In this document: positions 18,944-28,950 of the stretch, one piece after another
Layout: each line of letters begins with the position of its first letter
Position numbering within the stretch: the stretch's first letter is position 1
DNA from: Gracilaria caudata
Lineage: Eukaryota > Rhodophyta > Florideophyceae > Gracilariales > Gracilariaceae
Direction: 5' to 3'
Assembly (NCBI GenBank): GCA_030374735.1
Contig: JASCIV010000220.1
Coordinates: 1 to 30,945, forward strand
Length of the DNA stretch: 30,945 bases
Made by a program: the position numbers and the translations under genes
The notes under the pieces: generated by a model
What the model saw: only the letters and a program-made list of their open reading frames with translations
The model's database searches: none
What the model was told of the DNA's origin: nothing

Positions 18944-19513
18944 ATGCAGAGCGCTTTCGTAACCGCAATTCCAGTGCGAAACACCACAGAACAGCGACGT
19001 TCAATGTCCTTGAGGGTTTGCATGTCTGGGAAGCCACCGCAAGACCCTTCGGCGACACCGCCTTCAACTCCGAAGAAGTCTCAGAAAACCATTCGTTCTA
19101 ACGCGTCGTTCAGGAACGAATACCTACCAGAGTTTGGAAGAAAGGGCCCTGGGTCAAGGCCGCCATGGGATCTACGCCCGAAAAGCTTTAGGACAGATAT
19201 TGCCAATCCAGAGGTGTGCGACAGTTGTAGCGGAACCGGCTTAATGACTTGCAGCTTTTGTTCCGGTACAGTTTTCTATACCGAAGATGGGAAGGCAATG
19301 GAGTGTCCGGCGTGCAAAGGAAAGAACGGAATGAAAGTCACTTGTTCCGTTTGTTTCGGAACAAAGAAAAACATCGAGCTGGTACGTATCTTTAACTCTC
19401 CATCTTCTCCAGATCGTAGAGACCTGATTGCACTAACCGTCTTTCTTCGCTTGACTTTTCTCTAGGAGGAAAACTGGTGGGAGAAAGGTGTGGCAGCTCT
19501 CTTCAGAATGTGA
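18944..19513 (+). CDS. DnaJ-type CxxC zinc-finger protein, probably plastid-targeted, two exons
   Basis: Exon 1 is 18944-19381 and exon 2 is 19466-19513. The 84-base intron has donor CTG|GTACGT, a CTAAC branch-like sequence and acceptor CTCTAG|GAG. Phase 0 splicing gives 161 residues, ending EENWWEKGVAALFRM. Four CxxC motifs lie at Cys92/95, 103/106, 121/124 and 134/137 with GTG and GK spacers, the pattern of the DnaJ cysteine-rich zinc-binding domain without a J domain. Such stand-alone domains are common in plastid proteins (BSD2-like, PSA2-like, LQY1-like), where they assist protein folding or assembly. Residues 1-35 (MQSAFVTAIPVRNTTEQRRSM...) are Ser/Thr/Arg-rich and lack acidic residues apart from one, consistent with a transit peptide. 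An in-frame ATG at 18836 would add 36 residues. No membrane helix is seen, which argues against an ORANGE-type protein. The exact client is unknown. Confidence 0.82.
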
Positions 19514-20397
19514 AAGACTCGAAGGGGCACTTGATCTAGGGCTTACGTAGGCATGATATGAGAAGATGAGCTTGTGCGATTACATCCCTTTCGTATTTGA
19601 CTTTGTGTCCACAGTATAAATCTTGCTTCAATTGATGCCACCAACGCCGATATCCTCACGTGCGAGAGAGAGCTGGGCAGAAGTGACACCGTGTCCATCA
19701 CTCCCCTCATGAGCTGCTTGCGTGGTAGTGGGCCCCAGTCCAAGTCAGTAGCGTTCTTGTCTTAACTACAGGATCCCATAGAAAGCTGTCGCGCTCTAAT
19801 CTACTACGGACTTCTGTGACGTTCTTTTTACTCTATAACGTTCCGTATGCTTTACCCCGATTGCTAATTACGGTTTCCGTATACATCTTGTGCAATATAA
19901 TGTACTGATAGCCCCGTCGTAGACAACTTTAATAACCGCCGTGTGCTGGAAAGCGTGACCATATGACCCAGTTGTGTGGAAGCAATCCCCGTGTTCTCCG
20001 CGAACGAAATCTGCAGCAGATCTGAAAATCCACGAAGACGAGGTGCTGAGATTGGCAAATGCTGTTTGCACTCGTTCACAATATGCCATAGCACGCAGAG
20101 TACTAACAGTAAAAGCCGAGCAGATGAGAGCATGAAGCGAATCGTGCTAGCATAACGTATGCGGGGAAGTAAAGGTTCGGCAGATTGGCTGGCAGCGCAT
20201 GCACTCTTTTTGTTTTTGACAGCTGGAAAAGTTGATGAGATGATAAGATAAGATGCTGCGAATGTATGTACATGTGAAAAGAAAAACTGTGAATGAACTG
20301 CACGTCCAAGAGGCCAATAGAGCAGTACCTGAGATATGTTGCTTGATTCTGGTTGAACTGAGTGGGAACAGATGGGTGGTGGCATTCGGCTTGAACT
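19514..20397. other. Intergenic region between convergent genes, no gene recognised
   Basis: About 880 bases lie between the stop codons of the DnaJ zinc-finger gene (plus) and the small RING-H2 gene (minus). Minus-strand frames at 19864-20385 and 20103-20471 carry no motif. The latter partly overlaps the true second exon of the RING gene in another frame. Confidence 0.5.
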
Positions 20398-20958
20398 CTA
20401 ACATGCATGTGTTTTGCATATGGGACACAAACTTCTCTTCTCCAGCCAGATATCGACGCACTTCGTGACAAGAGGATAGCGTTAGAAAATGAGTATGCAA
20501 ATCAGTAAGTGGCACAGACGAATTAAGGGGATGAAGAGCAAAGGTTGCTTGATACGTACCTCAGCATGAAAAGCGTGGTTGCAAGTGAGATGCCGAACGG
20601 CTTCGCCGGCTTCGTATGGACCCAGACAAATCGCACATTTCTCGCCGCGCGATACAGGTGTGACGCGACCGCTCTCAATATCATCTTGAGTTTCGCCAAC
20701 CACCTCGAGCGGCAGCTTATCGATCATTGTTTTGCATGCTCCATGAGGCACAAAGAGTCCGAGAAGCATATCGAGCAGCAGCGTGAACGGTCCGGTGGGT
20801 TCATGCATCCTTCTTGGCAGACAAGATTTGAGGGCGTGCGAGAAGGACTCAAGCAGCGATTGAATGCTGTTTGCGACGGCTGGACGAGTGGAGGCCGCAC
20901 ACGGAGGTGGAACCGGAAGCGGGGCGCAATCGAATATGTCGAACACAATAGCATCCAT
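20398..20958 (-). CDS. Small RING-H2 finger E3 ubiquitin ligase, two exons
   Basis: Exon 1 is 20560-20958 and exon 2 is 20398-20460. The 99-base intron has donor GAG|GTACGT, a CTAAC branch-like element and acceptor CACGAAG|TGC. Splicing in phase 0 restores a complete C3H2C3 RING-H2 finger across the junction: CAIC, then TCNHAFHAE from exon 1, then CVDIWLEKRSLCPIC from exon 2. Without the intron the finger would be broken. The product is 153 residues, with the RING at about 108-148 and only five residues after it. The segment KLPLEVV about 25 residues before the finger is typical of RNF126/BTL-like plant and animal RING-H2 proteins. The ATG at 20956-20958 is the first in frame; a longer open frame upstream contains no ATG. 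It resembles the RING-H2 protein at the left edge of the window in the finger (CAICLGxYExGE). Substrates are unknown. Confidence 0.85.
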
Positions 20959-22816
20959 TTCAAAGAGATGACGCGGCAGAAGGAATGCAACTGGGGGAAA
21001 TGGAGGACAAAACGCAGCAAACAAGACGCAAGAGGCCGTTCTTTGCCAGGAGAGAAGGGAGCGTGGGGCGCTGAAAGGAGCGAGGCTCAAACGAATTGCA
21101 GACGCAGACTGAAAGGCGAGCACAGAAAGTTAACCAACAGAAGTGGATGAGGATGGAAGGACGAGGAAGCCCTTTTAAACAGCAGCAGGATCACGGAGCG
21201 CAGGAGAGGAAAGCAGCACAGCCCCGCTGGGGTGCCCAAGTGCACGCGCGGCGCGTCGGTAATAATCGGCGCGTTTGATCGGGCCACCGCGAGAGCGCAG
21301 TGAGTCCCAAATTTTCGGCGCCTTCTTGTTTGCATCATTTTTCAGCGCTTGTTCATCGCTCACCGCGAGCGCGAGGGGCGTTTTTTTTAAGCGAAAAACA
21401 GCCCCCATCGCGCCCACACTGATACAATGGTACGTTTCATACAACGCGCGCGTTCGAGTGGAGGCGCCTCGACGAGAGGAAGGCCGTGGAGGCGTCAAAG
21501 GTGGCGATTAGCCGCGACGCGGCGCGTTTTGGTGAGCGTTGCTGCGTTGCAATGACGTGGCTGCTCTCCTTGGCAGCGTGCTTTTACTGGCGCAAAACTT
21601 CACCTGCGCTTGTTCGCCGAGCCGTTCATCATGTACGTACTTGTAGTGTAGCGGAACCCATTACCGCCTAATAATTGTTATCCATCGTAGATACGAGAGA
21701 GAGAATAGCTGTTGCGTTCTAAGAGAGCCAAAAGATTCTGTGTTAGCGTTGCAGTCGTGAACGTTTCAAGTTGAGCTACGTCGCAAGCGTGTCACCGTCA
21801 ACTCCTGTGAGGTGCGCCACAACGGCTAGGCACGCTACCTACACTGCGTAGGCTACACATCACTCTTTTCGCACCGAGCCCGAGAGCCATCCGAATTCGA
21901 ATTTTCTCGAGGCAGAATTGAAGGGTCGAACATAAACGGTCGGTGGGGCATATATGTATCTTGACCACCTCTCATCGCCCTACTAGGAACGCGATGTGTG
22001 TGGGCATTACTTATCCTCCCTTGACTTTGCTAAGCTCGCCGAAGACGAACCTCCCTTTTTATCGTTGATCTGCCTCCGATTCGCCAATTCGGTTGTGTCT
22101 TTACTACCTTTGGTACCAAGGCAGCGAAACTCTGTCTTGCTCGCCGGTAATCTGCGAAGAAGAACAACTGACAGACTGCACAAACGCAGCTTAATGACCG
22201 TGAAAGCTTTAAAGAACGGCCAATAAAAGCTGCTGAGCTTCCAACAGCGGAACTCTTGTACGCCGACTTTCAGCTCAAACAAGGTTCGTAATCCAGAGTA
22301 ACAGGAATGGATCTACTGTTCCATGATCCGAAATGAACATTACAATGATACCCAAACCCTCAGGTTATATCTCTCGGAGCACTCGACTGGAGGAACGTCA
22401 AGTCACTCATCACTGATATCTACAGTACATATATCAATCGCCGCCCAGACGAGTGACAACTGTAGTGTATTGTTCCCGGACCGCGATTGGGATTATTTAA
22501 CGAACAGCGCAGGGCAAAGTGCTGATGGGCGAGGCTCAACTCAGTGCAAATGCGAGGTACAAATTCGTTCGCGGCATCACTATAACCAACAGCTTGTTTT
22601 AACTGCCATTGGTTAACGATGCTCTTGAGAGCACTTTTAGTTGCAAATGTCCAAGGCTGAAACGTTTAGAAGGCAAAGCTTGATTGGTATCCGCTCGGAT
22701 ATTTCAAGTGTTGGTGCACAGCGCTTTGAGCCTTACAAACTCCGGTATCGCTGGTGTTGATTTCTCGTGGGTAGTTACAAAAAATGTTAAGCTAGAGATG
22801 GTAGCGCCGAAGATTG
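20959..22816. other. Long intergenic region, no gene recognised
   Basis: This 1.86-kb gap lies upstream of the small RING-H2 gene and downstream of VPS28. The first 600 bases are G+C-richer, with CGCG clusters near 21245-21300 and 21440-21530, probably the RING promoter. Short frames at 21486-21671 (plus), 21996-22226 (plus) and 22007-22282 (minus) have no recognisable domain. I see no tRNA or spliceosomal RNA signature. A small unrecognised spliced gene cannot be excluded. Confidence 0.4.
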
Positions 22817-23728
22817 CTAGTCATTGTAAGCCCTTTCAAACTCGGCATAGCCGTTGTCCAAATCTAGCTTAAGCTGCGCGGCATGCTGCTCTGAAAGTTC
22901 TTCGTTGGCAGGCATTGCATTGAGTTTTTCAACCCACATGCGAATCTTGTCACCAAACTCAAAATTGTTGCCAAGCGCCGGTACTCTGGCAAGCGTTTTC
23001 ATGAGCGACGTCAAATCCGGCAGGAGCACATTCACCCCACGTTGGTTCATGTCAATGCAAGAAATGCAGTAGTGGAACAGCGTGGTACAGCGCATGACAA
23101 ACTTTCCAAGATCCTTGGGCGTATTACTGACATTGAGCACGGTGGCCGGCACTCCAGCCTTCAAACGAGGACGCGCCTTGCTCGCCTTGCACTCATACTC
23201 AGCGATAAACTTGTCGATGTTGGGAATAGATTTCTGCGTGGAAGTGCGCAAAACGCGGAACTGCACGATGAGTTTTTCGCACTGCTGTTCATAATCGTTT
23301 TGCGCAATGGCGCCACGTCGGGCCCAAATGTTCTCCAGCCGCTCCGTAGCGGTGAGCAGACTGAATACGGCCGACATATCCTCGTACATTTCCTTCTCCG
23401 CCTTGTCAGCAAACAGTTTGACGGGCGTGCCGGACGGCGGCTTGGTGGAGAACAGCGACTGCTGGGGCACGGAAAGGGGCGGCGGGCGAGGGATCTCCAT
23501 GGCGAAGTCGGGCTGCTTCTGCGACACGGGCGGCGGCACGGACACTGCGGGCGGCGCCTGCGTCTGCCAGTATCCGGAATCGGGCGTTCGCGCGGCCATG
23601 GTGGAGAGGGCGGAGCGCAGCGGAGGCGCGGACGGAAGAATGCGGGCGCCCGAGTCGAATGGTGCTGCGTAGAACTGGGCCCTTGCCGGCGTGTGGACGG
23701 ATTCCGTGGGCGGAACGTTGTGACTCAT
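22817..23728 (-). CDS. VPS28: ESCRT-I subunit VPS28 with proline-rich N-terminal extension
   Basis: The 303-residue product contains the VPS28 core. The N-terminal headpiece region at about 104-190 has KLFADKAEKEMYEDMSAVF, the LENIWARRGAI helix and YEQQCEKLIVQF. The C-terminal four-helix bundle at about 207-303 has LLPDLTSLMKTLARV, IRMWVEKLNAM and LDLDNGYAEFERAY. In other eukaryotes VPS28 binds VPS23/TSG101 and VPS37 through the headpiece and recruits ESCRT-II or ESCRT-III partners through the C-terminal bundle, sorting ubiquitinated membrane proteins into multivesicular bodies. Human VPS28 is 221 residues; here about 100 extra residues rich in Pro, Ser and Ala precede the core, with PPP runs at 65-68 and 82-84. 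The start at 23726-23728 is a good ATG and the extension stays in frame with the core. The gene is divergent from the small MBD-like gene. Confidence 0.92.
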   Translation of the reverse strand: MSHNVPPTESVHTPARAQFYAAPFDSGARILPSAPPLRSALSTMAARTPDSGYWQTQAPPAVSVPPPVSQKQPDFAMEIPRPPPLSVPQQSLFSTKPPSGTPVKLFADKAEKEMYEDMSAVFSLLTATERLENIWARRGAIAQNDYEQQCEKLIVQFRVLRTSTQKSIPNIDKFIAEYECKASKARPRLKAGVPATVLNVSNTPKDLGKFVMRCTTLFHYCISCIDMNQRGVNVLLPDLTSLMKTLARVPALGNNFEFGDKIRMWVEKLNAMPANEELSEQHAAQLKLDLDNGYAEFERAYND

Positions 23729-24433
23729 GTTGACAAGCGCGGGGGAGCGCGAGCCAGCAATGCGAGTACTTGCCGACGCACGTGATGGGGGAAGAGTCGG
23801 CTACCCGGGCGGGCTGGCGGGCTACCAGGCGATGCGAGGCAGTGAGTGGAGGATATGGCAGCGGGAGGGGGCTCCATTTAGGGGTGGACGATCGGCGGCA
23901 GCCGCGCGGCGCGCGCCGCTTCCATCGCGCAAACGCGCGACAGCTGTCCGCATTGCGGCGGCTGGGCCATGCCACAGCGCGCGCTGTGAGCCAATGGGCG
24001 CAAAAAATCTTGCGCCACTCATCACAAGCGACACAAACCTACGGCGCTGCGCCCGCCGCGCCGCCGCACGAAACATGCGCGCCGACACGGCGCGCCGCCG
24101 CAGATCGTGCGCAGATTGAGGCTTGCGCCGCACATGCTCAGATTTTTTGCGAGTCCGCGATATCGTGCTGCAAGGCGTTCCGCATCAATTGCACCTGCCG
24201 TGCGTGTCGAGTGCGGAGGTTGTCTGCCACGGAGCAGATACCGACGCGTCTGTCCATCGCCCTCAGCCCACCTCCTCACATCCGCCACCACCCAGCTTCT
24301 ATATAAGACCCCCCCTTCACCGCCGTCTACCCACCTCCGTCTCCCTCTCTCCACACACACTCTCCTCCGCGTTTAACCCGACCTCCATCCCATCATCCAC
24401 CCTCAACTCCAACCCGCTACCTCTATCTACGCC
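23729..24433. promoter_or_regulatory. Divergent promoter region between VPS28 and the MBD-like gene
   Basis: The VPS28-proximal half is G+C-rich, with a CCAAT at 23991-23995 directly followed by a perfect inverted repeat, GGCGCAA at 23997-24003 and TTGCGCC at 24010-24016. The distal half is C/T-rich and includes a TATA box at 24300-24307 for the plus-strand gene. Open frames through it are low-complexity and not called. Confidence 0.5.
24300..24307 (+). promoter_or_regulatory. TATA box
   Basis: TATATAAG lies 127 bases upstream of the ATG at 24434. A start of transcription about 30 bases downstream would give a pyrimidine-rich 5' leader of about 100 bases. This is the clearest TATA element in the window. 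Confidence 0.6.
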
Positions 24434-24776
24434 ATGGACCGTTTCCACGACGAACATCTTCTTCCAGTCCCCGAGCAAGAGCAAGCTCCGCGCTGGGAAG
24501 TACGATCCTGTCGTTCCCCGACCGGTGCATTCTCTCACTACTTCGTAAGTTCTCATCCGCGTCTGTTCACTCTCTCTCTTTTCTCGCCCGCGTTCGTATT
24601 CCGACTTCTCACGTTTTCCGCTCCTTCCACCATTACCGCAGGTTGACCGACTAACTGGTAAGACCTTTTCCTCCTCGGAAGAGCTCCTCGCTGAATCTCG
24701 CTCGCCTGCTTCGACGCCTTCTTCGACGCCTGCTTCCTCACCCGCAACCTCCCCAGTACCTCTTAAGAAGTTCTAG
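24434..24776 (+). CDS. Small two-exon protein with an MBD-like motif
   Basis: Exon 1 is 24434-24544 and exon 2 is 24642-24776. The 97-base intron has donor TTC|GTAAGT and acceptor ACCGCAG|GTT, both phase 0. The product is 81 residues. The start has a strong context (GCCATGG) and lies downstream of a TATA box. Residues 21-53 (WEVRSCRSPTGAFSHYF, then VDRLTGKTFSSSEELL) resemble the core of the methyl-CpG-binding (MBD) fold: Trp, a basic strand, aromatic Tyr-Phe, then TGKxFxS followed by a Glu-Leu helix start. The motif spans the splice junction, which supports the gene model. The C-terminal 30 residues are Ser/Pro/Thr-rich and end in LKKF. The family call is tentative; the loop between the strands is shorter than in animal MBD proteins. 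It could instead be an unrelated small protein. Function is not known. Confidence 0.6.
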
Positions 24777-25503
24777 TTCTCACTTCCTCTGATCCTCGTT
24801 CGCCAACTGTACCGCCTCAACAGTTATCTACTTCTGCATACCTGTGTGTATTGTACATTTACATTTCTCACATATCTTCCTCCACTCAGATCATATCCGG
24901 CCGCCTTCGTCTGCTCCATTCTTCATGCCTGCCGTACTCCCGTCTGCGATCATTGATTGCCATGTTTTGTCTCACCTCTGTCGCTTGAATTCAAGCCTCT
25001 CGGATGCGCTCAACAATAAGTCTCGTTCGACACTGAGCAGCTTGCACCATAAACTGGTCTGTGTGCATTTGCTTCCCGTTTGTATTCAGCCCATGCCGTT
25101 GTTGACGTGGACACCCATAGCAAGTGCCTTGTAAATTGTTACCCATGCTCTACCTGCCTCGCCCACGTGATCCCCCATTGCCTCCACCCAAACTTGCGTA
25201 CGCGTGCAAGCTGCTCGTTTTTTGTCCTTCCGTCCCTCTTCCTCTCCCCACGCGTGCACTTCCATGACCAAAAGGGTATGTGCTTCCACGCTGCCAGTAG
25301 CAACGGGTACGACTCGCTTTCGGTCGAGGCTGCCGACGTGGCAAAGGGAGGAACGATTCGTCGGGTGAGCGATCCTAGAACCTAACTAGGGATCTTGTCT
25401 AACACGAACTGGGTTTCTTTGCGCAACAGACAGAGGTTAACGACCCCGTTGGCACTGTCCCAGCACGTGGATTTCATAAACAACCAATCGCATCACTTCA
25501 GCT
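24777..25503. other. Intergenic region between convergent genes, no gene recognised
   Basis: About 730 bases lie between the small plus-strand gene and the RRP4 stop. Plus-strand frames at 24844-25134 and 25080-25385 are Cys/His/Leu-rich without motifs. The sequence is pyrimidine-rich on the plus strand for its first half, consistent with a 3' untranslated region. Confidence 0.5.
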
Positions 25504-26376
25504 CTAGGCAGCATCCCGCATGGAACGAGCGCCCATACAAATACTCCTCATCACGTCCGGTTTGCACATATCTTTAACTTCCACCGCGTTCGTTACGCTG
25601 GTTTGGTACACGTCCATGATGGTGTCCGGCCCGATCGCGATAAACTCGCTGTCCAACGCCAGCACGCTGTTGGCGACTCGAGCGATGCGACGTCTCATCT
25701 CCACAGACAGAGGCCCCTTTTGCATGGATGACAAGAAAATGTACCCGTTGTTTCCAAGAATGGTGTGCACTCCGCATGGAAGCTCGTGGAAGTGTTTCTT
25801 AGCCCTTTTCACTAGCTCCGATTGTACTGTCACCAGTTGACCCGCTGATAGCTTTCCATATCGCAGACTTCTCGTGTGCAACGCCACGGTTCCATCTTTT
25901 CGCTGCTCCTGAACCTCTGCACTCATCAGATCACCTTCCTTAAAGTACTTTCGCATGTTCAATTCGTCCTCCTGGTTGCGTCGTCGTTGCACGCCACCGG
26001 GAAGATTAATCGCCGTGAGCAACAACAGCGCGTGTTTTGTGGCATTGACATCAATCTTGTATCGCTTGTTTGCCACTTCCACCACACGACCAACCACAAC
26101 ATCTCCGGTTTCCGGTATGTATCGCGCGCGCAGCGGCATTACCATGACGAGTTTGTTCACGCGCGAAATCACGCCCGCACGCGTGGCGGTGAGAACATTT
26201 CCCGTCTCGCTGCTGCTGAGCAGAGTTCCTCGCGCCCTCACGGAGTGATCTTCGGTGGGGATGATAGAGCCTGGTGACGTGATCGGGACGTGCGCCAGCC
26301 GCGTCACGGCGTCTGCGTTGTCTGATACACGATTCGGGCGGAAGAGCGTGAAGGAAGTTGTTTTGTCAATATCCAT
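25504..26376 (-). CDS. RRP4: Exosome complex RNA-binding subunit RRP4 (EXOSC2)
   Basis: The 290-residue product matches RRP4 in length (human EXOSC2 is 293) and in domain order. The N-terminal domain runs to about residue 85 (GTLLSSSETGNVLTATRAGVIS). The S1 RNA-binding domain covers about 88-170 (RYIPETGDVVVGRVVEV, the KRYKIDVNA strand, ALHTRSLRYGKL). The KH-type domain has the GNNGYIF motif at about 208-214. RRP4 is one of the three cap subunits of the RNA exosome and feeds RNA into the barrel for 3'-to-5' processing and decay in nucleus and cytoplasm. The ATG at 26374-26376 (MDIDKTTSF) is used; the open frame extends a little further upstream but without another ATG before a stop. The gene is divergent from UDP-xylose synthase, with about 680 bases between starts. 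Confidence 0.96.
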   Translation of the reverse strand: MDIDKTTSFTLFRPNRVSDNADAVTRLAHVPITSPGSIIPTEDHSVRARGTLLSSSETGNVLTATRAGVISRVNKLVMVMPLRARYIPETGDVVVGRVVEVANKRYKIDVNATKHALLLLTAINLPGGVQRRRNQEDELNMRKYFKEGDLMSAEVQEQRKDGTVALHTRSLRYGKLSAGQLVTVQSELVKRAKKHFHELPCGVHTILGNNGYIFLSSMQKGPLSVEMRRRIARVANSVLALDSEFIAIGPDTIMDVYQTSVTNAVEVKDMCKPDVMRSICMGARSMRDAA

Positions 26377-27057
26377 GTCGTCCACACGCAGTTGTACCGC
26401 AGTTGGAAGCTCAGCGAGCTCCGATGCGCAAGGCCAGAAACGAAGCCTTCAGGATCGTGGATGAGAAATCACACGCAAGATCGTGGCCCAAGTCTGAATT
26501 CCTCGTCGCTAAGAATCGACGGATCAAAGACGGATTCGCAGTGGTCAGATTTTTGTAGAAAGCCGCACTACGACGAATGGCACGTTTGGCCACGCACGAA
26601 GAGAGAGCTGGCAGCGGTGTACACGGGTACCCTTGTGAACGTGGCCAAGAATCCCCGAACACCAGAAACAATTGGACGACACCGCTCAATTGAAAGCGAG
26701 CTCTGGGCAGCGGGTTGCCGCACTCCGTCGACGTGATCATCATGTCATGACGTGTGCCCTTCGAGAATGGTGTCAGTCACTTGGCTTGCTCCGTTTCAAT
26801 AGCACATTATTATTGACATTAGGGGGGCGTTCCGTTCCTTTCCATTCCCACACCGGCCACCCCCCTCACCAATTCGCTGCCCACGTCTCCATTCCCGCTG
26901 CCGCCCGCACGCTTTGCACTTTTGTAACTGCGCCTTCTTAATAAGAAGTTCTTATACTTCTGATTGTGACGAACCGCTACCCGCAATACTTAATTTCAAC
27001 GCGCCGTCGACTCTTAACTTGTAGTTCTCCCTTGGTTACGCTTTCGCCCATTGCTCT
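26377..27057. promoter_or_regulatory. Divergent promoter region between RRP4 and UXS; overlapping uncertain ORFs
   Basis: Two overlapping ATG-started frames occupy the RRP4-proximal half: plus 26461-26736 (91 residues, containing KRELAAVYTGTLVNVAKNP) and minus 26411-26743 (110 residues). At most one could be real and I recognise neither. The half next to UXS is A+T- and C-rich with no clear TATA box. Confidence 0.4.
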
Positions 27058-28218
27058 ATGGCGAACGACAAGCTTGTCGACGTTCAACGGCCCGCCAATG
27101 GCGGCGAAGCCATCGATAACCTCGCCATGTGGTACGGATTTCCTCAGCTCACAATTCCCCTCAAACTGCCGGTCCGCTTCCTTTCAAATCATTAGTTCCT
27201 AACTTTTGCTCTGCTCTTATTCCGTCCGGTTCTCATCTGCAGGCGCGGCCTTAATGCACCCAACCGCCCAGACACGCACAAGCGAATCCTTGTCACGGGT
27301 GGTGCTGGATTCATTGGTTCTCATCTCGTTGATCGACTGATGGAGGCCGGAAACGAGGTCATTGTTGTCGACTCTCTGTTCACGGGAAAGAAATCCAACT
27401 TCGAGAAGTGGCGCCTTCATCCGCGATTCGAATTCTTCCGTCACGATGTTACTGAGCCGTTTAACGCGGAAATCGACCAGATTTATCACCTTGCCTGCCC
27501 AGCTTCTCCAGTTCACTACAAATACAACGCCATCAAAACCATCAAGACCAATGTGCTTGGAACAATTAACATGCTCGGTCTTGCCAAACGCACTGGCGCA
27601 CGTTTCTTACTGGCATCTACTTCTGAGGTGTACGGTGATCCTGAGGTTCACCCTCAAACTGAGGAGTACTGGGGCAATGTCAATCCCATCGGCGTTCGCT
27701 CGTGCTATGACGAGGGCAAACGCGTATCTGAAACACTGAGCTTCGACTACAACAGGCAGCATGGCGTCGAGATTCGGGTCGTTCGCATCTTCAACACGTA
27801 TGGTCCACGCATGGTTCTTAATGATGGCAGGGTAGTGTCAAACTTTGTTGGACAGGCTATTCGGGGTGAACCTCTCACCATCTACGGTGATGGTCTACAA
27901 ACTCGCAGCTTCTGCTACGTATCTGATTTGGTTGACGGAATGGTGCGCATGATGAATCAGGACGAACATGTTGGACCATTCAACATTGGTAACCCAGGTG
28001 AGTTCACAATGCGAGAGCTGGCTGAAATTGTCAAAGAGCTTGTCAATCCAATGTTGGATATCAAGTTCCTACCGGCCACCCCAGACGATCCTATGAAGCG
28101 CAAGCCGGACATTTCTAAGGCAAAGAGCTATCTAGGATGGGAACCCAAAGTGTCACTTAAAGACGGTTTGGTCCCCATGGTTAACGATTTTAAGGAGCGC
28201 ATTTTGGGCGAGAAGTAG
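27058..28218 (+). CDS. UXS: UDP-glucuronic acid decarboxylase (UDP-xylose synthase), two exons
   Basis: Exon 1 is 27058-27131 and exon 2 is 27243-28218. The 111-base intron has donor ATGTG|GTACGG, a CTAAC branch-like element near 27199 and acceptor CTGCAG|GCG. Phase 2 splicing yields 349 residues, the size of the cytosolic plant UXS isoforms. The short-chain dehydrogenase Rossmann motif GGAGFIGSHL lies at 44-53, and the catalytic set is Thr/Ser-Glu at about 151-153 (STSEVYGD) plus Tyr180 and Lys184 (YDEGK). RIFNTYGPRM and FNIGNPGEFTMRELAE are family blocks. The enzyme uses bound NAD+ to convert UDP-glucuronate to UDP-xylose, supplying xylose for cell-wall or extracellular polysaccharides and glycoproteins. 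There is no N-terminal membrane anchor, so a soluble cytosolic location is expected. Confidence 0.96.
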
Positions 28219-28950
28219 AGGAGACGAGCAGCTTCATACTTGTAGCTGGCGACAAAAGCCCTAAGAGGCCTATTCAATGTGGAACCTACAATATTGTAAA
28301 CGTAACTCACAGTCCTGTCGCACAAAACCAACGTCCAAGACGTGGTCCAGCCATCACGATCATAATTCGAACATAAGTCCTTCGCATCTTCAGCATTTTC
28401 GTTACGTTGTTATGATGCAACGAAATCTGCACGCGCGGCGAAAAAGGTGTATGAAACAACCCTTTGCGCAAAGCAGCCAACTCCGCACAAGTCGCGACGC
28501 CGTCGTCTCTGGATAGGCCCCCAGGGCCCTCCGCGATTTTTAAATACCTCAAAAGAATAAACCTCCGCAGTCGCACCGAACAGCACAATAAAAAATATAA
28601 CTTCTGAGTACCCATTCCAATTGCAACTGGTAGTCTTCGCGCAGCGATATTTATCAGAGCAGGTAAAATGCCAGCTGCGCTACATGTCCGGTATAGACTA
28701 TCATAGGAGGCTGTCGTGGGCGTATGTGAATACAATATTCACTGGTTTGAGAAACTCCAATCCTTTACGACAAGACTACGAAACAGTAAACGAAAGTTTT
28801 ATATCTGCGCGAACTTTTATAACAGCAATTTATTTCAAACATGAACTGAAGCTCTTTTACGCCTTTTCTACAGTAGTAGAGCACACACACTTCATGCAAA
28901 TGCTTTCCTGTGTCTTCTTACACCTTTCTCAAGCAAAAACCACCACCGTA
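28219..28950. other. Intergenic region downstream of UXS, no gene recognised
   Basis: About 730 bases lie between the UXS stop and the Tc1-like relic. Open frames on both strands (28277-28516 plus, 28307-28735 minus) lack motifs. The long plus frame that starts at 28621 reaches the relic, but its first 110 codons show no homology that I recognise. Confidence 0.45.

Noticed and set aside
20959..21123. N-terminal extension of the small RING-H2 protein
   Set aside because: The extension begins at a GTG and contains no ATG before residue 56, so the start at 20958 is preferred.
26411..26743. Overlapping ORFs of about 90 and 110 codons on opposite strands upstream of RRP4
   Set aside because: Neither has a recognisable domain, both lie where the RRP4 promoter and 5' leader should be, and their overlap means at least one is chance.
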